Source: VGBO01 sp964453335 (lineage in GTDB: Bacteria; Actinomycetota; Acidimicrobiia; Acidimicrobiales; CAIXPF01). Taken from it: a stretch of 64,000 nt of DNA. Position 1 is the stretch's first letter, and the number at the start of each line of letters is the position of its first letter. The notes under the pieces were generated by a model. That model saw only the letters and a list, made by a program, of their open reading frames with translations, did no database searches and was not told where the DNA came from. The DNA lies in NCBI GenBank assembly GCA_964453335.1, contig CAYVOK010000003.1, forward strand, positions 1 through 64,000. The letters run 5' to 3'. The position numbers and the translations under genes were made by a program. Shown here piece by piece: positions 1 through 9,024 of this stretch.

Positions 1-307
1 AGGTGAACACGCCGGTCGACTCGATCACGACGTCGACACCGAGCTCGCCCCACGGCAGCTTCGCCGGCTCACGCTCGGCGAGGACCTTCAGCGCCTTGCC
101 GCCGATCGTGATCTGCCCGTCGCCCGCCGCGACATCCGCGTCGAGACGGCCCATCACCGAGTCGTACTTGAGGAGGTGCGCCATCGTGGCGAGGTTGCCG
201 AGGTCGTTCACCGCCACGATCTCGATGTCGGCGCCCTGGCTGCGCACCGCCCGGAAGAAGTTGCGGCCGATGCGGCCGAAGCCGTTGATCCCGACTCGTA
301 CGGTCAT
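1..307 (-). CDS. gap: Glyceraldehyde-3-phosphate dehydrogenase, N-terminal part (cut by window edge)
   Basis: Glycolytic enzyme that oxidises glyceraldehyde 3-phosphate to 1,3-bisphosphoglycerate with NAD(P) in the cytoplasm. Only the first 102 codons lie in the window. They show the Rossmann dinucleotide motif VGINGFGRIGR at residues 5-15, the AVNDL strand end, and the family segment ESTGVFT at the edge. The catalytic-cysteine domain lies outside, so activity cannot be judged. The ATG at 305-307 has GGAGG ten bases upstream. It lies 137 bases downstream of rapZ; in many Actinobacteria yvcK and whiA would sit in between. Family assignment is secure; only completeness is unknown. Confidence 0.95.
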   Translation of the reverse strand, partial: MTVRVGINGFGRIGRNFFRAVRSQGADIEIVAVNDLGNLATMAHLLKYDSVMGRLDADVAAGDGQITIGGKALKVLAEREPAKLPWGELGVDVVIESTGVFT

Positions 308-380
308 AGCGGTTGGACCTCCACGTTGAGGGTGCTGGGCACGATGACGATCCGCCGACCACCGTCGGGCGGACCGCCGC

Positions 381-386
381 AGCCTA
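381..386 (-). promoter_or_regulatory. Possible -10 element for gap
   Basis: TAGGCT on the minus strand, about 73 bases upstream of the gap start in the rapZ-gap spacer. There is no convincing -35. It would give a leader of about 65 bases carrying the gap Shine-Dalgarno. Weak evidence from one hexamer. Confidence 0.25.
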
Positions 387-444
387 CGGGACGCGTCGCT
401 CCGTCACCGGCACCGATTCGTGCCCGAACAGCGGGCGACCACGC

Positions 445-1296
445 TCAGCGGTCGACGTCGCGGTGGCTCACCTGGGCCGCCACACCGAGCCCGGCGAGCA
501 TGCGGCCGACCGCCTCCGCGACCGCGACCGAACGGTGCTGCCCACCGGTGCACCCGAACGCGATCGTCAGATACGCCTTGCCCTCACGCACGTACGCCGG
601 GACGAGCAGTTCGAGCAGCGTGCCGAGCCGTTCGAGGAACGCCGTCGTGTCCGGGTGACCGAGCACATGATCACGCACCGCAGCGTCGGTTCCCCGCAAC
701 GGACGCAACTCCGGCACCCAGAACGGGTTCGGCAGGAACCGGCAGTCGATCACGAGGTCGACGTCGGTCGGCAGACCCCACTTGTACCCGAAGGACACGA
801 CGGAGGTCCGCATGCGCATGACCGCCTCCGACGTTGCGAACGCCTCCTGCACCCGGGCCTTCAGCTGGTGCACGTTCAGCGCCGAGGTGTCGACCACAAG
901 ATCGGCGTCGCCCTTCACCGCCTGCAGGGCGTCACGTTCCGTGGTGATCGCCTGCGACAGCGACCCCTCCGAGAACGGGTGTCGACGCCGCGACTCGCGG
1001 TAGCGGCGCAACAACACGTCGTCGCTCGCCTCGAGGAACAGGATCCGCACCGTCGTCCCGTCGTTGCGCAGAGCGGCGAGCGCCGGCGCCACCTCGGGCA
1101 GCTCCGGCGACGCGCCGACCACCAGCGCGACCCGGTCGAAGTGCGAACCGGGGGCGGCCGCCGCGAGCTCGGCGATCTTCGGGATCAGCGCCGCCGGCAG
1201 GTTGTCGACGACGAACCAGCCGAGATCCTCCAACACGTCCGCCGCCGTCGACCGACCCGCGCCCGACATGCCCGTCACCACCACGAGCTCAGGCAC
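445..1296 (-). CDS. rapZ: RapZ/YvcJ-family nucleotide-binding protein with degenerate key residues
   Basis: RapZ proteins are P-loop adaptors; in E. coli RapZ presents the sRNA GlmZ to RNase E. At 283 residues this one has family length. The N-terminal domain has GMSGAGRST at residues 9-17 and the C-terminal domain has FGYKWGLPTDVDLVIDCRF and a GCTGG-HRS segment. Two positions differ from the form I know: the VDVR-type Walker B segment reads VGAS (Gly61 where Asp is expected), and GCTGGKHRS reads GCTGGQHRS (Gln253). The GTG at 1296 has GGGAGG nine bases upstream and overlaps the preceding methyltransferase by 8 bases, implying coupling. The usual neighbours yvcK and whiA are missing downstream. 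The family is secure; the degree of activity is uncertain. Confidence 0.88.
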   Translation of the reverse strand: MPELVVVTGMSGAGRSTAADVLEDLGWFVVDNLPAALIPKIAELAAAAPGSHFDRVALVVGASPELPEVAPALAALRNDGTTVRILFLEASDDVLLRRYRESRRRHPFSEGSLSQAITTERDALQAVKGDADLVVDTSALNVHQLKARVQEAFATSEAVMRMRTSVVSFGYKWGLPTDVDLVIDCRFLPNPFWVPELRPLRGTDAAVRDHVLGHPDTTAFLERLGTLLELLVPAYVREGKAYLTIAFGCTGGQHRSVAVAEAVGRMLAGLGVAAQVSHRDVDR

Positions 1297-2032
1297 CGGC
1301 ACCACCCTCCCGTTCCGTGACGAGCACCAACAGCCGCGGGATCGACGCCGCCTCCGCGTACTCCGCCGCGAGCGCCAGGAACCCGGGCGGCGGCGCAGGC
1401 TCGTGCATCCGCACGATCCGCAGGCCGGCATCCGCCAGCGCGTTCACGTAGCGGCTGAGCGGGCGATGGATGAACGGGATGAACACGTCCTTCTGCACCT
1501 CCTCGACGCTCTGCTGCTCGACGAGATACGGCCCGATCCGCCAGTACTGCTCGGGCGGGTCGAGGACGTGGTCGTCGATCCAACCCGACCCCGGGGTCTG
1601 CAACAGCGGGTGGTTCAGGAAGAACACGAACCGCCCACCCGGCTCGAGCACCCGGGCGACCTCGGCGATCGCGTCGTCGACCTGCTCGATGTGCTCGAAC
1701 ACCAGGCACGCGACCACCGTGTCGAACGCCCCGTCCCGGAACGGGAGCGTCGCCGCACCGCTGCGCAGGTACGCCGGGCCGCCCCCACGTTCGACGGCGG
1801 TGCGCACCTGCGCCCACGTCGGGTCGACCCCGACGACGACCTCGGCCCCGCCCCGCACCGCGAGGCGTGCCACCTGACCCTCACCGCAACCGACGTCGAG
1901 CACCCGTTGCGCCCCCGCGAGATGGTGCGCCGCGAGCGGGAGGATCTGCTCCTCGTACTCCGGGTCGGCGCCGTCGGTGAACCCGTCCTGCCACCACCCG
2001 GCGTGGGTCTCCCACAGATCCGGGTCGCTCAT
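1289..2032 (-). CDS. Class I SAM-dependent methyltransferase, substrate unknown
   Basis: A 247-residue soluble methyltransferase of the Methyltransf_11 type. It shows the SAM-binding glycine motif VLDVGCGEGQ at residues 44-53, an acidic strand end (GVDP), the FDTVVACLVFEHI strand, and an EPGGRFVFFL segment after the fifth strand. The start ATG follows GCGAGGG. It sits between uvrC (79-base gap) and rapZ (8-base overlap), a position where I do not know a conserved methyltransferase. Neither context nor motifs identify the substrate; small molecule is more likely than nucleic acid because no target-recognition domain is visible. Confidence 0.8.
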   Translation of the reverse strand: MSDPDLWETHAGWWQDGFTDGADPEYEEQILPLAAHHLAGAQRVLDVGCGEGQVARLAVRGGAEVVVGVDPTWAQVRTAVERGGGPAYLRSGAATLPFRDGAFDTVVACLVFEHIEQVDDAIAEVARVLEPGGRFVFFLNHPLLQTPGSGWIDDHVLDPPEQYWRIGPYLVEQQSVEEVQKDVFIPFIHRPLSRYVNALADAGLRIVRMHEPAPPPGFLALAAEYAEAASIPRLLVLVTEREGGAGA

Positions 2033-2111
2033 CGGGACCCTCGCACCGCACGGTTCACCATGCGCACAGCGTTGCGCGCCCACCGGCGCCGCACGCGGAC
2101 CCCGCCGCCCG

Positions 2112-3980
2112 TCACGACCGCCCCCGGGGCAGACGCGCCCGTTCGACGATCGCCTCGGCGACCGACTCGGGCAGCCACGACAACGCCCGGAGATCGTCGA
2201 GGGACGCCCGCCGCACGGCGTTCACCCCACCGAGCTCCTTCACGAGCCGCCGCCGCCGGACCGGGCCGAGCCCGGGCACGTCGTCGAGCCACGAACGGGT
2301 CATCCGGGCGTTCCGGAGCTGCCGCTGGTAGGAGATCGCCACCCGGTGCGACTCGTCCCGCAACCGCTGCAACAGGTACAGCGCATCCGACTGCCGGGGC
2401 AGCCGCACCGGCTCCGACCGGCCCGGCAGGAACACCTCCTCGAACTGCTTCGCGAGGCTGCACACCGGGATCTCGTCACGCAGACCCAACTCGTCGAGGA
2501 CCCGCACCGCGACCCCGAGCTGCCCCTTGCCGCCGTCGACGACGAGGAGCTGCGGTGGGTACTGGAACCGTCCCCGCTCGGCCACCGGCCGCTCCCGGTC
2601 CTCGACGTAGGCACCGAGCCGACGCCGCAGCACCTCCTCCATCGCTGCGAAGTCGTCGTTGCCGGGCACGTCACGCAACCGGAACTTGCGGTACTGCGAC
2701 TTCGCCGGCAGACCGTCCTCGAACACGACCATCGACGACACGTAGTCGGTGCCCGACAGGTGGGAGTTGTCGTAGCACTCGATCCGCAACGGGGCGGCCG
2801 GCAGCTCGAGGTACCGGGCGAGTTCCTCGAGCGAACGCGACCGGGCGTTGATGTCCGCGGCCCGCCGCATGCGGTGCCGGGTGAACTCCTCGGTGGCGTT
2901 GCGGGTGACCGTCTCGAGCAGCTCCACCCGTTCGCCACGACGCGGCACCCGCACCACCACCTTCGACCCGCGGGCGTCGCCGAGCCACTGCTCGTACAAC
3001 TCCGGGTCGTCGGGCAGGTCGGGCACGAGCACCTGCTTCGGATACCCCTGCAGCGGCACCTCCGCGTACAACCCTTCGAGGACGACCCCGACGAGCTCCC
3101 CCCGGCTCAACGCCTCCACCTTGTCGAGGACGAACCCCCGGCGCGCCACCACACGGCCACGCCGCACCACGAACACCTGCACCGCCGCCTCGAGCTCGTC
3201 GTCCGCGATGCCGATCACGTCGATGTCCTCGTCACGCGGGCCGACGATCTGCTGTCGCTCGATCGCCTTGTGCACCGACGACAACCGGTCCCGCAGCCGG
3301 GCGGCCCGCTCGAACTCGAGCTCGGTCGCCGCAGCGCGCATCTCCGCCTCGAGCCGTTCGACGACCGCGTCGGTGTCGCCCTCGAGGAACTGCAGCAGGT
3401 CCCGGACCAGCTCGCCGTACCGCTCCTCGTCGATCGCCCCGACGCACGGGCCCGAACACTTCTCGATGTGGAACAGCAGGCACGGACGCCCGAGCCGCTC
3501 GTGCGCGGCGAACTTGTGGTCACGACAGGTCCGCACCGGGAACGTGCGCAACAACAGGTCGAGCGTCTCGCGGATCGCGTACGCGTGCGTGTACGGCCCG
3601 AAGTACCGCACCCCCTTGCGCTTCTGCCCCCGCACCACCGCCGGCCGGGGCCAACGGTCCTCCACCGTCACCGCGAGGAACGGGTACGACTTGTCGTCCA
3701 CCATGCGGACGTTGAACCGCGGACGGTGCTCCTTGATGAGGGAGAACTCCAACAGGAGGGCCTCGACCTCGTTGCGGACCTGGATCCACTCGACCGTCTC
3801 CGCCGCCGCCACCATCGCCGCAGTCCGCGGGTGCAACTGGTCGGGATGCTGGAAGTAGTTCGCGAGACGCTGGCGCAACGAGCGGGCCTTGCCGACGTAG
3901 AGGACCCGACCCTCGGCGTCACGGAACTGGTAGGAGCCCGGAGCGTCCGGGATCGAACCCGCCGGCGGACGCTGGACCAC
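2112..3980 (-). CDS. uvrC: Excinuclease ABC subunit C
   Basis: Makes the 3' and 5' incisions around bulky DNA lesions bound by UvrB. The 622 residues match family length. Visible parts are the GIY-YIG nuclease at the N terminus (GSY at 15-17 in place of GIY/GVY, YVG at 28-30, then KARSLRQRL), a UVR domain near residue 200, the RNase-H-like second nuclease (CYDNSHLSGTDYVSSMVVFE), and tandem HhH motifs at the C terminus (VPGLGPVRRRRL). The chosen GTG at 3980 has AGGGGG just upstream, formed partly from the uvrA stop codon. The gene follows uvrA by 8 bases, so uvrB-uvrA-uvrC form one unit. Confidence 0.95.
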   Translation of the reverse strand: MVQRPPAGSIPDAPGSYQFRDAEGRVLYVGKARSLRQRLANYFQHPDQLHPRTAAMVAAAETVEWIQVRNEVEALLLEFSLIKEHRPRFNVRMVDDKSYPFLAVTVEDRWPRPAVVRGQKRKGVRYFGPYTHAYAIRETLDLLLRTFPVRTCRDHKFAAHERLGRPCLLFHIEKCSGPCVGAIDEERYGELVRDLLQFLEGDTDAVVERLEAEMRAAATELEFERAARLRDRLSSVHKAIERQQIVGPRDEDIDVIGIADDELEAAVQVFVVRRGRVVARRGFVLDKVEALSRGELVGVVLEGLYAEVPLQGYPKQVLVPDLPDDPELYEQWLGDARGSKVVVRVPRRGERVELLETVTRNATEEFTRHRMRRAADINARSRSLEELARYLELPAAPLRIECYDNSHLSGTDYVSSMVVFEDGLPAKSQYRKFRLRDVPGNDDFAAMEEVLRRRLGAYVEDRERPVAERGRFQYPPQLLVVDGGKGQLGVAVRVLDELGLRDEIPVCSLAKQFEEVFLPGRSEPVRLPRQSDALYLLQRLRDESHRVAISYQRQLRNARMTRSWLDDVPGLGPVRRRRLVKELGGVNAVRRASLDDLRALSWLPESVAEAIVERARLPRGRS

Positions 3981-3988
3981 CGTTCCCC

Positions 3989-6916
3989 CTACCCCGCCCG
4001 ACGACGCCGCGTCGGCCGCGCCGCTGGCGGCGGCTCCGCCCCCGCCTCGAGCAGCGGACGCAGGAACCGACCGGTGTGGCTCGAGGGGTGCGCCGCGATG
4101 TCCTCGGGCGTCCCCGCCGCGACGACACGCCCACCGCCGCTGCCGCCCTCCGGACCGAGGTCGACGACCCAGTCGGCGGTCTTCACGACGTCGAGGTTGT
4201 GCTCGATGACGAGCACCGTGTTCCCGGCGTCGACGAGCCGCTGCAACACGCCGAGCAGCTTGCGCACGTCCTCGAAGTGCAGACCGGTGGTCGGCTCGTC
4301 GAGGAGGTAGATCGTGTGGCCCGTCGACCGCTTCGCGAGCTCGGTTGCGAGCTTCACCCGCTGCGCCTCGCCGCCCGACAGCGTCGGCGCCGGCTGGCCG
4401 AGCCGCACGTACCCGAGCCCGACGTCGACGAGCGTCTCGAGGTAGCGCACGATCGCCGGCTGGTTCGCGAAGAACTCCACCGCCTCGGCGCACGGCATGT
4501 CGAGCACCTCGGCGATCGAACGGCCCTTGAAGGTCACATCCAGCGTGTCCCGGTTGTAGCGCGCCCCCTTGCACACCTCGCAGGGCACGTACACGTCGGG
4601 CAGGAAGTGCATCTCGATCTTGATCGTGCCGTCACCCGCACAGTGCTCGCAGCGGCCACCCTTCACGTTGAAGCTGAACCGGCCCGGCTGGTAGCCGCGG
4701 ACCTTCGCCTCCGTGGTCGTCGCGAACAGCTTGCGCACGTGGTCGAACACGCCGGTGTACGTCGCCGCGTTCGACCGCGGCGTCCGACCGATCGGCGACT
4801 GGTCGATCGCGATCACCTTGTCGAGGTGCTGCAGCCCGGTGATCGAACGGTGCAGCCCCGGCGGGGTCCGCGACCCGTAGATCCGGGCCATCAGCGCGTT
4901 CAGCAGGATGTCGTTCACGAGCGTCGACTTCCCGCTCCCCGACACACCCGTCACCGCCACGAACACGCCGAGGGGGAACTCGACGTCGATGTCGGCGAGG
5001 TTGTTCTCCCGGGCACCCTTCACGACGAGCCGCTGCGCACCGGGTACCCGACGCTCCGTCGGCACCTCGATCCGCCGCCGACCCGACAGGTACTGCCCGG
5101 TCACCGAGTCCGGGTGCTCGAGCAGACCGGGCACCGGACCGGAGTACACGACCGTGCCCCCGTGCTCACCCGCACCGGGGCCAACGTCGACCACCCAGTC
5201 GGACACCTTGATCGTGTCCTCGTCGTGCTCGACGACGAGCACCGTGTTCCCGAGATCACGCAGGTGCTCGAGCGTGGCGATCAGCCGGTGGTTGTCGCGC
5301 TGGTGCAACCCGATCGACGGTTCGTCGAGCACGTACAGCACCCCGACGAGCCCGCTGCCGATCTGGGAGGCCAACCGGATCCGCTGCGCCTCACCACCGG
5401 CGAGCGTCGCCGCCGACCGACCGAGCGTCAGGTAGTCGAGACCCACGTCGCACAGGAACCGCAGGCGGGCGTTGATCTCCTTCAGGATCCGCTCGGCGAT
5501 GAGCTGCTCACGGTCGGTGAGCTGCAACTCGGCGATCACCCCGGTGGCGTCACCGATCGACATCGCGCACAACTCGGCGATGTTGTACCCGCCGACCGTC
5601 ACCGCGAGCGGCAACGGCGCGAGCCGCGCCCCCTCGCACACGTGGCAGTGCACCTCGCGCATGTAGCCCTGGATGACCTCACGCTGCGCGTCGCTCTCCG
5701 CCTCCACGTACCGCCGCTGCAGATAGGGGATCACGCCCTCGTAGCGCGCCTGGAACGACCGACGCCGCCCGTAGCGGTTCCGGTACTGCACCTGCAGCCG
5801 CTCACCCTCGGGGACACCGTGCAGGAGGATCTTGCGGGCCTTCGCGGCGAGCTTCGACCACGGCTCGTCCATCGGGATCCCACGGTCCTCGGCGACCGTC
5901 GAGATGAGGAGCTGGAAGAACCGGGCGTGCCCGCTCGCCCACGGGGCGATCGCACCCTCGGCGAGCGTGAGGTCCGGGTTCGGCACGACGAGCTCGGGGT
6001 CGACCTCGTAGCGCGTCCCGAGACCGTCGCACGTCGGGCACGCACCGTACGGCGAGTTGAAACTGAAGTTCCGGGGAGCGAGCTCCTCGAAGCTCTTCCC
6101 GTCGGAGGGCCGGGCGAGATGCTCGGAGAACACGAGCGTCTGCGGATCGGCGTCCTTCGGGACGAGCTCGACCTCGGCGACGCCCTCGGCGAGCCGCAAC
6201 GCCGTCTCGAGCGACTCGGTGAGCCGCCGTTCGATCCCCTCGCGCAACACGAGCCGGTCGACGACCACCTTGATGTCGTGCACCTCGTAGCGGGCGAGCT
6301 TCAGCTCGGCGCTGCCGCCGACGACGTCGGCGAGCTCGTAGGGCGACCCGTCGACGATCACCCGGGCGAACCCGTCACGGGCGAGATCCTCGAACACCTT
6401 CTCGTAGGTGCCCTTCCGCCCGCGGACCACCGGGGCGAGCACCTGCAGGCGCGTGCCCTCCGGCAGGTGCAGCACGTGGTCGACGATCTGCTGGGGCGTC
6501 TGGCGGACGAGACGCTCCCCCGTCTCCGGGTCGTGGGGGATACCCACCCGGGCGAACAGGAGCCGCAGGTAGTCGTACACCTCGGTGATCGTGCCCACCG
6601 TCGACCGCGGGTTGCGCGACGCCGTCTTCTGGTCGATCGAGATCGCCGGCGACAACCCCTCGATCACGTCGACGTCGGGCTTGTCCATCTGCCCGAGGAA
6701 CTGCCGGGCGTAGCTCGACAACGACTCGACGTAGCGGCGCTGCCCCTCGGCGTAGATCGTGTCGAACGCCAGCGACGACTTCCCCGAGCCGGACAGCCCG
6801 GTGAACGTGATCAGACGGTCACGCGGGAGATCGAGACCGACGTTGCGGAGGTTGTGCTCACGGGCGCCACGCACCACCAGCCGATCGCTCACGGGAGCGG
6901 ACACTACCGGGGTCAC
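3989..6916 (-). CDS. uvrA: Excinuclease ABC subunit A
   Basis: Damage-sensing ATPase of nucleotide excision repair, forming UvrA2-UvrB2. The 975 residues carry two ABC ATPase modules: Walker A GLSGSGKSS near the N terminus and GVSGSGKST in the second half, signature segments LAGGEAQRIRL and LSGGEAQRVKL, and Walker B regions ending LDEPSIGLH and LDEPTTGLH. Zinc modules are visible as CPTCDGLG and CEHCAGDG with CEVCKGARY. The GTG start at 6916 overlaps the uvrB stop as GTGA, implying translational coupling; a GTG eight codons further in is an alternative. It ends in TAG, unlike most genes here. Confidence 0.97.
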   Translation of the reverse strand: MTPVVSAPVSDRLVVRGAREHNLRNVGLDLPRDRLITFTGLSGSGKSSLAFDTIYAEGQRRYVESLSSYARQFLGQMDKPDVDVIEGLSPAISIDQKTASRNPRSTVGTITEVYDYLRLLFARVGIPHDPETGERLVRQTPQQIVDHVLHLPEGTRLQVLAPVVRGRKGTYEKVFEDLARDGFARVIVDGSPYELADVVGGSAELKLARYEVHDIKVVVDRLVLREGIERRLTESLETALRLAEGVAEVELVPKDADPQTLVFSEHLARPSDGKSFEELAPRNFSFNSPYGACPTCDGLGTRYEVDPELVVPNPDLTLAEGAIAPWASGHARFFQLLISTVAEDRGIPMDEPWSKLAAKARKILLHGVPEGERLQVQYRNRYGRRRSFQARYEGVIPYLQRRYVEAESDAQREVIQGYMREVHCHVCEGARLAPLPLAVTVGGYNIAELCAMSIGDATGVIAELQLTDREQLIAERILKEINARLRFLCDVGLDYLTLGRSAATLAGGEAQRIRLASQIGSGLVGVLYVLDEPSIGLHQRDNHRLIATLEHLRDLGNTVLVVEHDEDTIKVSDWVVDVGPGAGEHGGTVVYSGPVPGLLEHPDSVTGQYLSGRRRIEVPTERRVPGAQRLVVKGARENNLADIDVEFPLGVFVAVTGVSGSGKSTLVNDILLNALMARIYGSRTPPGLHRSITGLQHLDKVIAIDQSPIGRTPRSNAATYTGVFDHVRKLFATTTEAKVRGYQPGRFSFNVKGGRCEHCAGDGTIKIEMHFLPDVYVPCEVCKGARYNRDTLDVTFKGRSIAEVLDMPCAEAVEFFANQPAIVRYLETLVDVGLGYVRLGQPAPTLSGGEAQRVKLATELAKRSTGHTIYLLDEPTTGLHFEDVRKLLGVLQRLVDAGNTVLVIEHNLDVVKTADWVVDLGPEGGSGGGRVVAAGTPEDIAAHPSSHTGRFLRPLLEAGAEPPPAARPTRRRRAG

Positions 6917-8955
6917 GAGAGGTGGCCGACGTCGCGGAGATCCCGCTTCAGTTCCTTGATCTCATCCCGCAGGCGGGCCGCGTACTCGAAGCGCAGATCG
7001 GCGGCCGCCTCGGCCATCTCCTCCTCGAGCGTGCGGATCAACCGCTCGAGATCCCCTTCGGGCAGGGCACGGGCGCTCTCCACCCGCTCACCCACCCGGC
7101 GGGCCCGTTCCGCCGCCTTCGCCGTCAGCCGCTCCGGCACCGGCGCGGAGGCCGACGACCCACGTAGGTGGGCGAGGATGTCCGACACGGCCTTGCGGAT
7201 CGTCGTCGGGTTGATCCCGTGCTCGGCGTTGTAGGCGGTCTGCACCATGCGGCGCCGCTGCGTCTCCCCGATCGCCCGCCGCATCGAATCGGTCACCGTG
7301 TCCGCGTACATGACGACCCGACCGTCGACGTTCCGGGCGGCACGACCGATCGTCTGGATCAGCGACGTCTCCGACCGCAGGAACCCCTCCTTGTCGGCGT
7401 CGAGGATCGCGACGAGCGTGACCTCCGGCAGGTCGAGACCCTCCCGCAGCAGGTTGATGCCGACGAGCACGTCGAAATCCCCGAGCCGCAACCCGCGCAG
7501 GATCTCGATCCGTTCGATCGTGTCGATGTTCGAGTGCAGGTACCGGACCCGCACACCCAGCTCGAGCAGGTACTCGCTCAGATCCTCCGCCATCTTCTTC
7601 GTGAGCGTGGTGACGAGGACCCGGTTCCCCTTGCCGACCTCACGGTTGATGTCATCGAGGAGATCGTCGATCTGCCCCTTCGTCGGCCGCACCTGGATCT
7701 CGGGGTCGATGAGACCGGTCGGACGGACGATCTGCTCCACGACCCGCGACGACACCCGCAGCTCGTAGTCGCCGGGTGTCGCCGACATGAAGATGCACTG
7801 CCGCACCCGGTCCTGCCACTCCTCGAACCGCAACGGCCGGTTGTCCGCCGCGGACGGCAGCCGGAATCCGTGCTCGACGAGCGTCATCTTCCGGGAACGG
7901 TCACCCTCGTACTGGCCGTGGATCTGCGGCACCGCCACGTGGGACTCGTCGATCACCATCAGGAAGTCGTCGGGGAAGAAGTCGATCAGCGTCGACGGCG
8001 GCTCGCCCGGCGCCCGCCCGTCGATCGGCGCCGAGTAGTTCTCGATCCCCGAGCAGAACCCGACCTCCGCCATCATCTCGAGGTCGTACTGGGTGCGCAT
8101 CCGGAGCCGCTGCGCCTCGAGCAGCTTCCCCTCCGCCTCGAAGCGGGCGAGCTGCTGCTGCAACTCCAGCTCGATCCGCTCGATCGCCCGACGCATCCGC
8201 TCCGCACCCGACACGTAGTGCGTCGCCGGGTAGACGACGAGCTCGTTGCGCGCCGCGATCCGTTCACCCGTCACCGGGTCGACGACGCTGATCTCCTCGA
8301 TCTCGTCGCCGAACATCGTGATCCGCACGATCGTCTCGTCGTACGCCGGGTGCACCTCGATCGTGTCCCCACGCACCCGGAACTTGCCGCGCACGAGGTT
8401 CGCGTCGTTGCGCTCGTAGCGCATGTCGACGAGCCGCCGCAGGATCTCCCGCTGGTCGACACTCGTCCCGACCTGCAGGATCAGCAGGTTCTCCCGGTAC
8501 TCCTCCGGTGAACCGAGGCCGTAGATCGCGGAGACCGATGCGACCACGATCGTGTCGCGCCGAGTGAGGAGCGCCTCAGTCGTCGAGTGACGCAGACGAT
8601 CGATCTCGTCGTTGATCGTCGCGTCCTTCTCGATGTAGGTGTCCGAGCTCGGGAGGTACGCCTCGGGCTGGTAGTAGTCGTAGTAGCTCACGAAGTACTC
8701 GACCCGGTTGTTCGGGAAGAACTCCTTGAACTCGTTCGCCAACTGCGCGGCGAGCGACTTGTTCGGGGCGAGCACGAGCGTGGGCTTCTGCACCGCCTCG
8801 ATCGTCCAGGCGATCGTCGCGCTCTTGCCCGAACCGGTGATGCCGAGCAGCGTCTGGAACCGTTCACCCGCCTGCACCCCCTCGACCAACCCGGCGATGG
8901 CCTGGGGCTGGTGGCCGGCGGGCCGGAAGTCCGACACGACCTCGAAACGGGGCAT
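6913..8955 (-). CDS. uvrB: Excinuclease ABC subunit B
   Basis: Helicase-like subunit that verifies damage and recruits UvrC. Its 680 residues show the Walker A motif GITGSGKSA at 38-46, the beta-hairpin region rich in tyrosines (SYYDYYQPEAYLPSSDTYIE), DESH motif II, helicase motif VI (QTIGRAARN) and a C-terminal UVR domain. I chose the ATG at 8953-8955 rather than the ATG nine bases upstream, because a TAGCAT hexamer overlaps the upstream one and ends seven bases before the chosen start, and because the protein then begins MPRFEVVSDF as in other UvrB proteins. First gene of uvrB-uvrA-uvrC. Confidence 0.96.
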   Translation of the reverse strand: MPRFEVVSDFRPAGHQPQAIAGLVEGVQAGERFQTLLGITGSGKSATIAWTIEAVQKPTLVLAPNKSLAAQLANEFKEFFPNNRVEYFVSYYDYYQPEAYLPSSDTYIEKDATINDEIDRLRHSTTEALLTRRDTIVVASVSAIYGLGSPEEYRENLLILQVGTSVDQREILRRLVDMRYERNDANLVRGKFRVRGDTIEVHPAYDETIVRITMFGDEIEEISVVDPVTGERIAARNELVVYPATHYVSGAERMRRAIERIELELQQQLARFEAEGKLLEAQRLRMRTQYDLEMMAEVGFCSGIENYSAPIDGRAPGEPPSTLIDFFPDDFLMVIDESHVAVPQIHGQYEGDRSRKMTLVEHGFRLPSAADNRPLRFEEWQDRVRQCIFMSATPGDYELRVSSRVVEQIVRPTGLIDPEIQVRPTKGQIDDLLDDINREVGKGNRVLVTTLTKKMAEDLSEYLLELGVRVRYLHSNIDTIERIEILRGLRLGDFDVLVGINLLREGLDLPEVTLVAILDADKEGFLRSETSLIQTIGRAARNVDGRVVMYADTVTDSMRRAIGETQRRRMVQTAYNAEHGINPTTIRKAVSDILAHLRGSSASAPVPERLTAKAAERARRVGERVESARALPEGDLERLIRTLEEEMAEAAADLRFEYAARLRDEIKELKRDLRDVGHLS

Positions 8956-8962
8956 GACGGCC

Positions 8963-8968
8963 ATGCTA
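8963..8968 (-). promoter_or_regulatory. Putative -10 box of leaderless uvrB
   Basis: TAGCAT on the minus strand ends seven bases before the chosen uvrB ATG, a spacing that fits transcription starting at the initiation codon. No Shine-Dalgarno sequence precedes either candidate ATG. Inference from spacing and hexamer only. Confidence 0.45.
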
Positions 8969-9012
8969 CGGAGACGACCGGACCTCGACGTTTCGGCCCG
9001 CCGCACCCCGGG

Positions 9013-9018
9013 TAGGAC
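9013..9018 (+). promoter_or_regulatory. Putative -10 box of the DegT-like gene
   Basis: TAGGAC, six bases before the ATG at 9025. It lacks the final T of the TANNNT pattern seen elsewhere in the window. No Shine-Dalgarno sequence is present. Confidence 0.3.
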
Positions 9019-9024
9019 GGCAGC

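Noticed and set aside
1064..4310. Long plus-strand open frames opposite rapZ, the methyltransferase and uvrC
   Set aside because: They cross several real gene boundaries and read as low-complexity Arg/Pro/His sequence, typical antisense shadows.
4076..7234. A 1052-codon open frame opposite uvrA
   Set aside because: Mirror of uvrA codons; it contains no domain signal and its ends do not match any start context.
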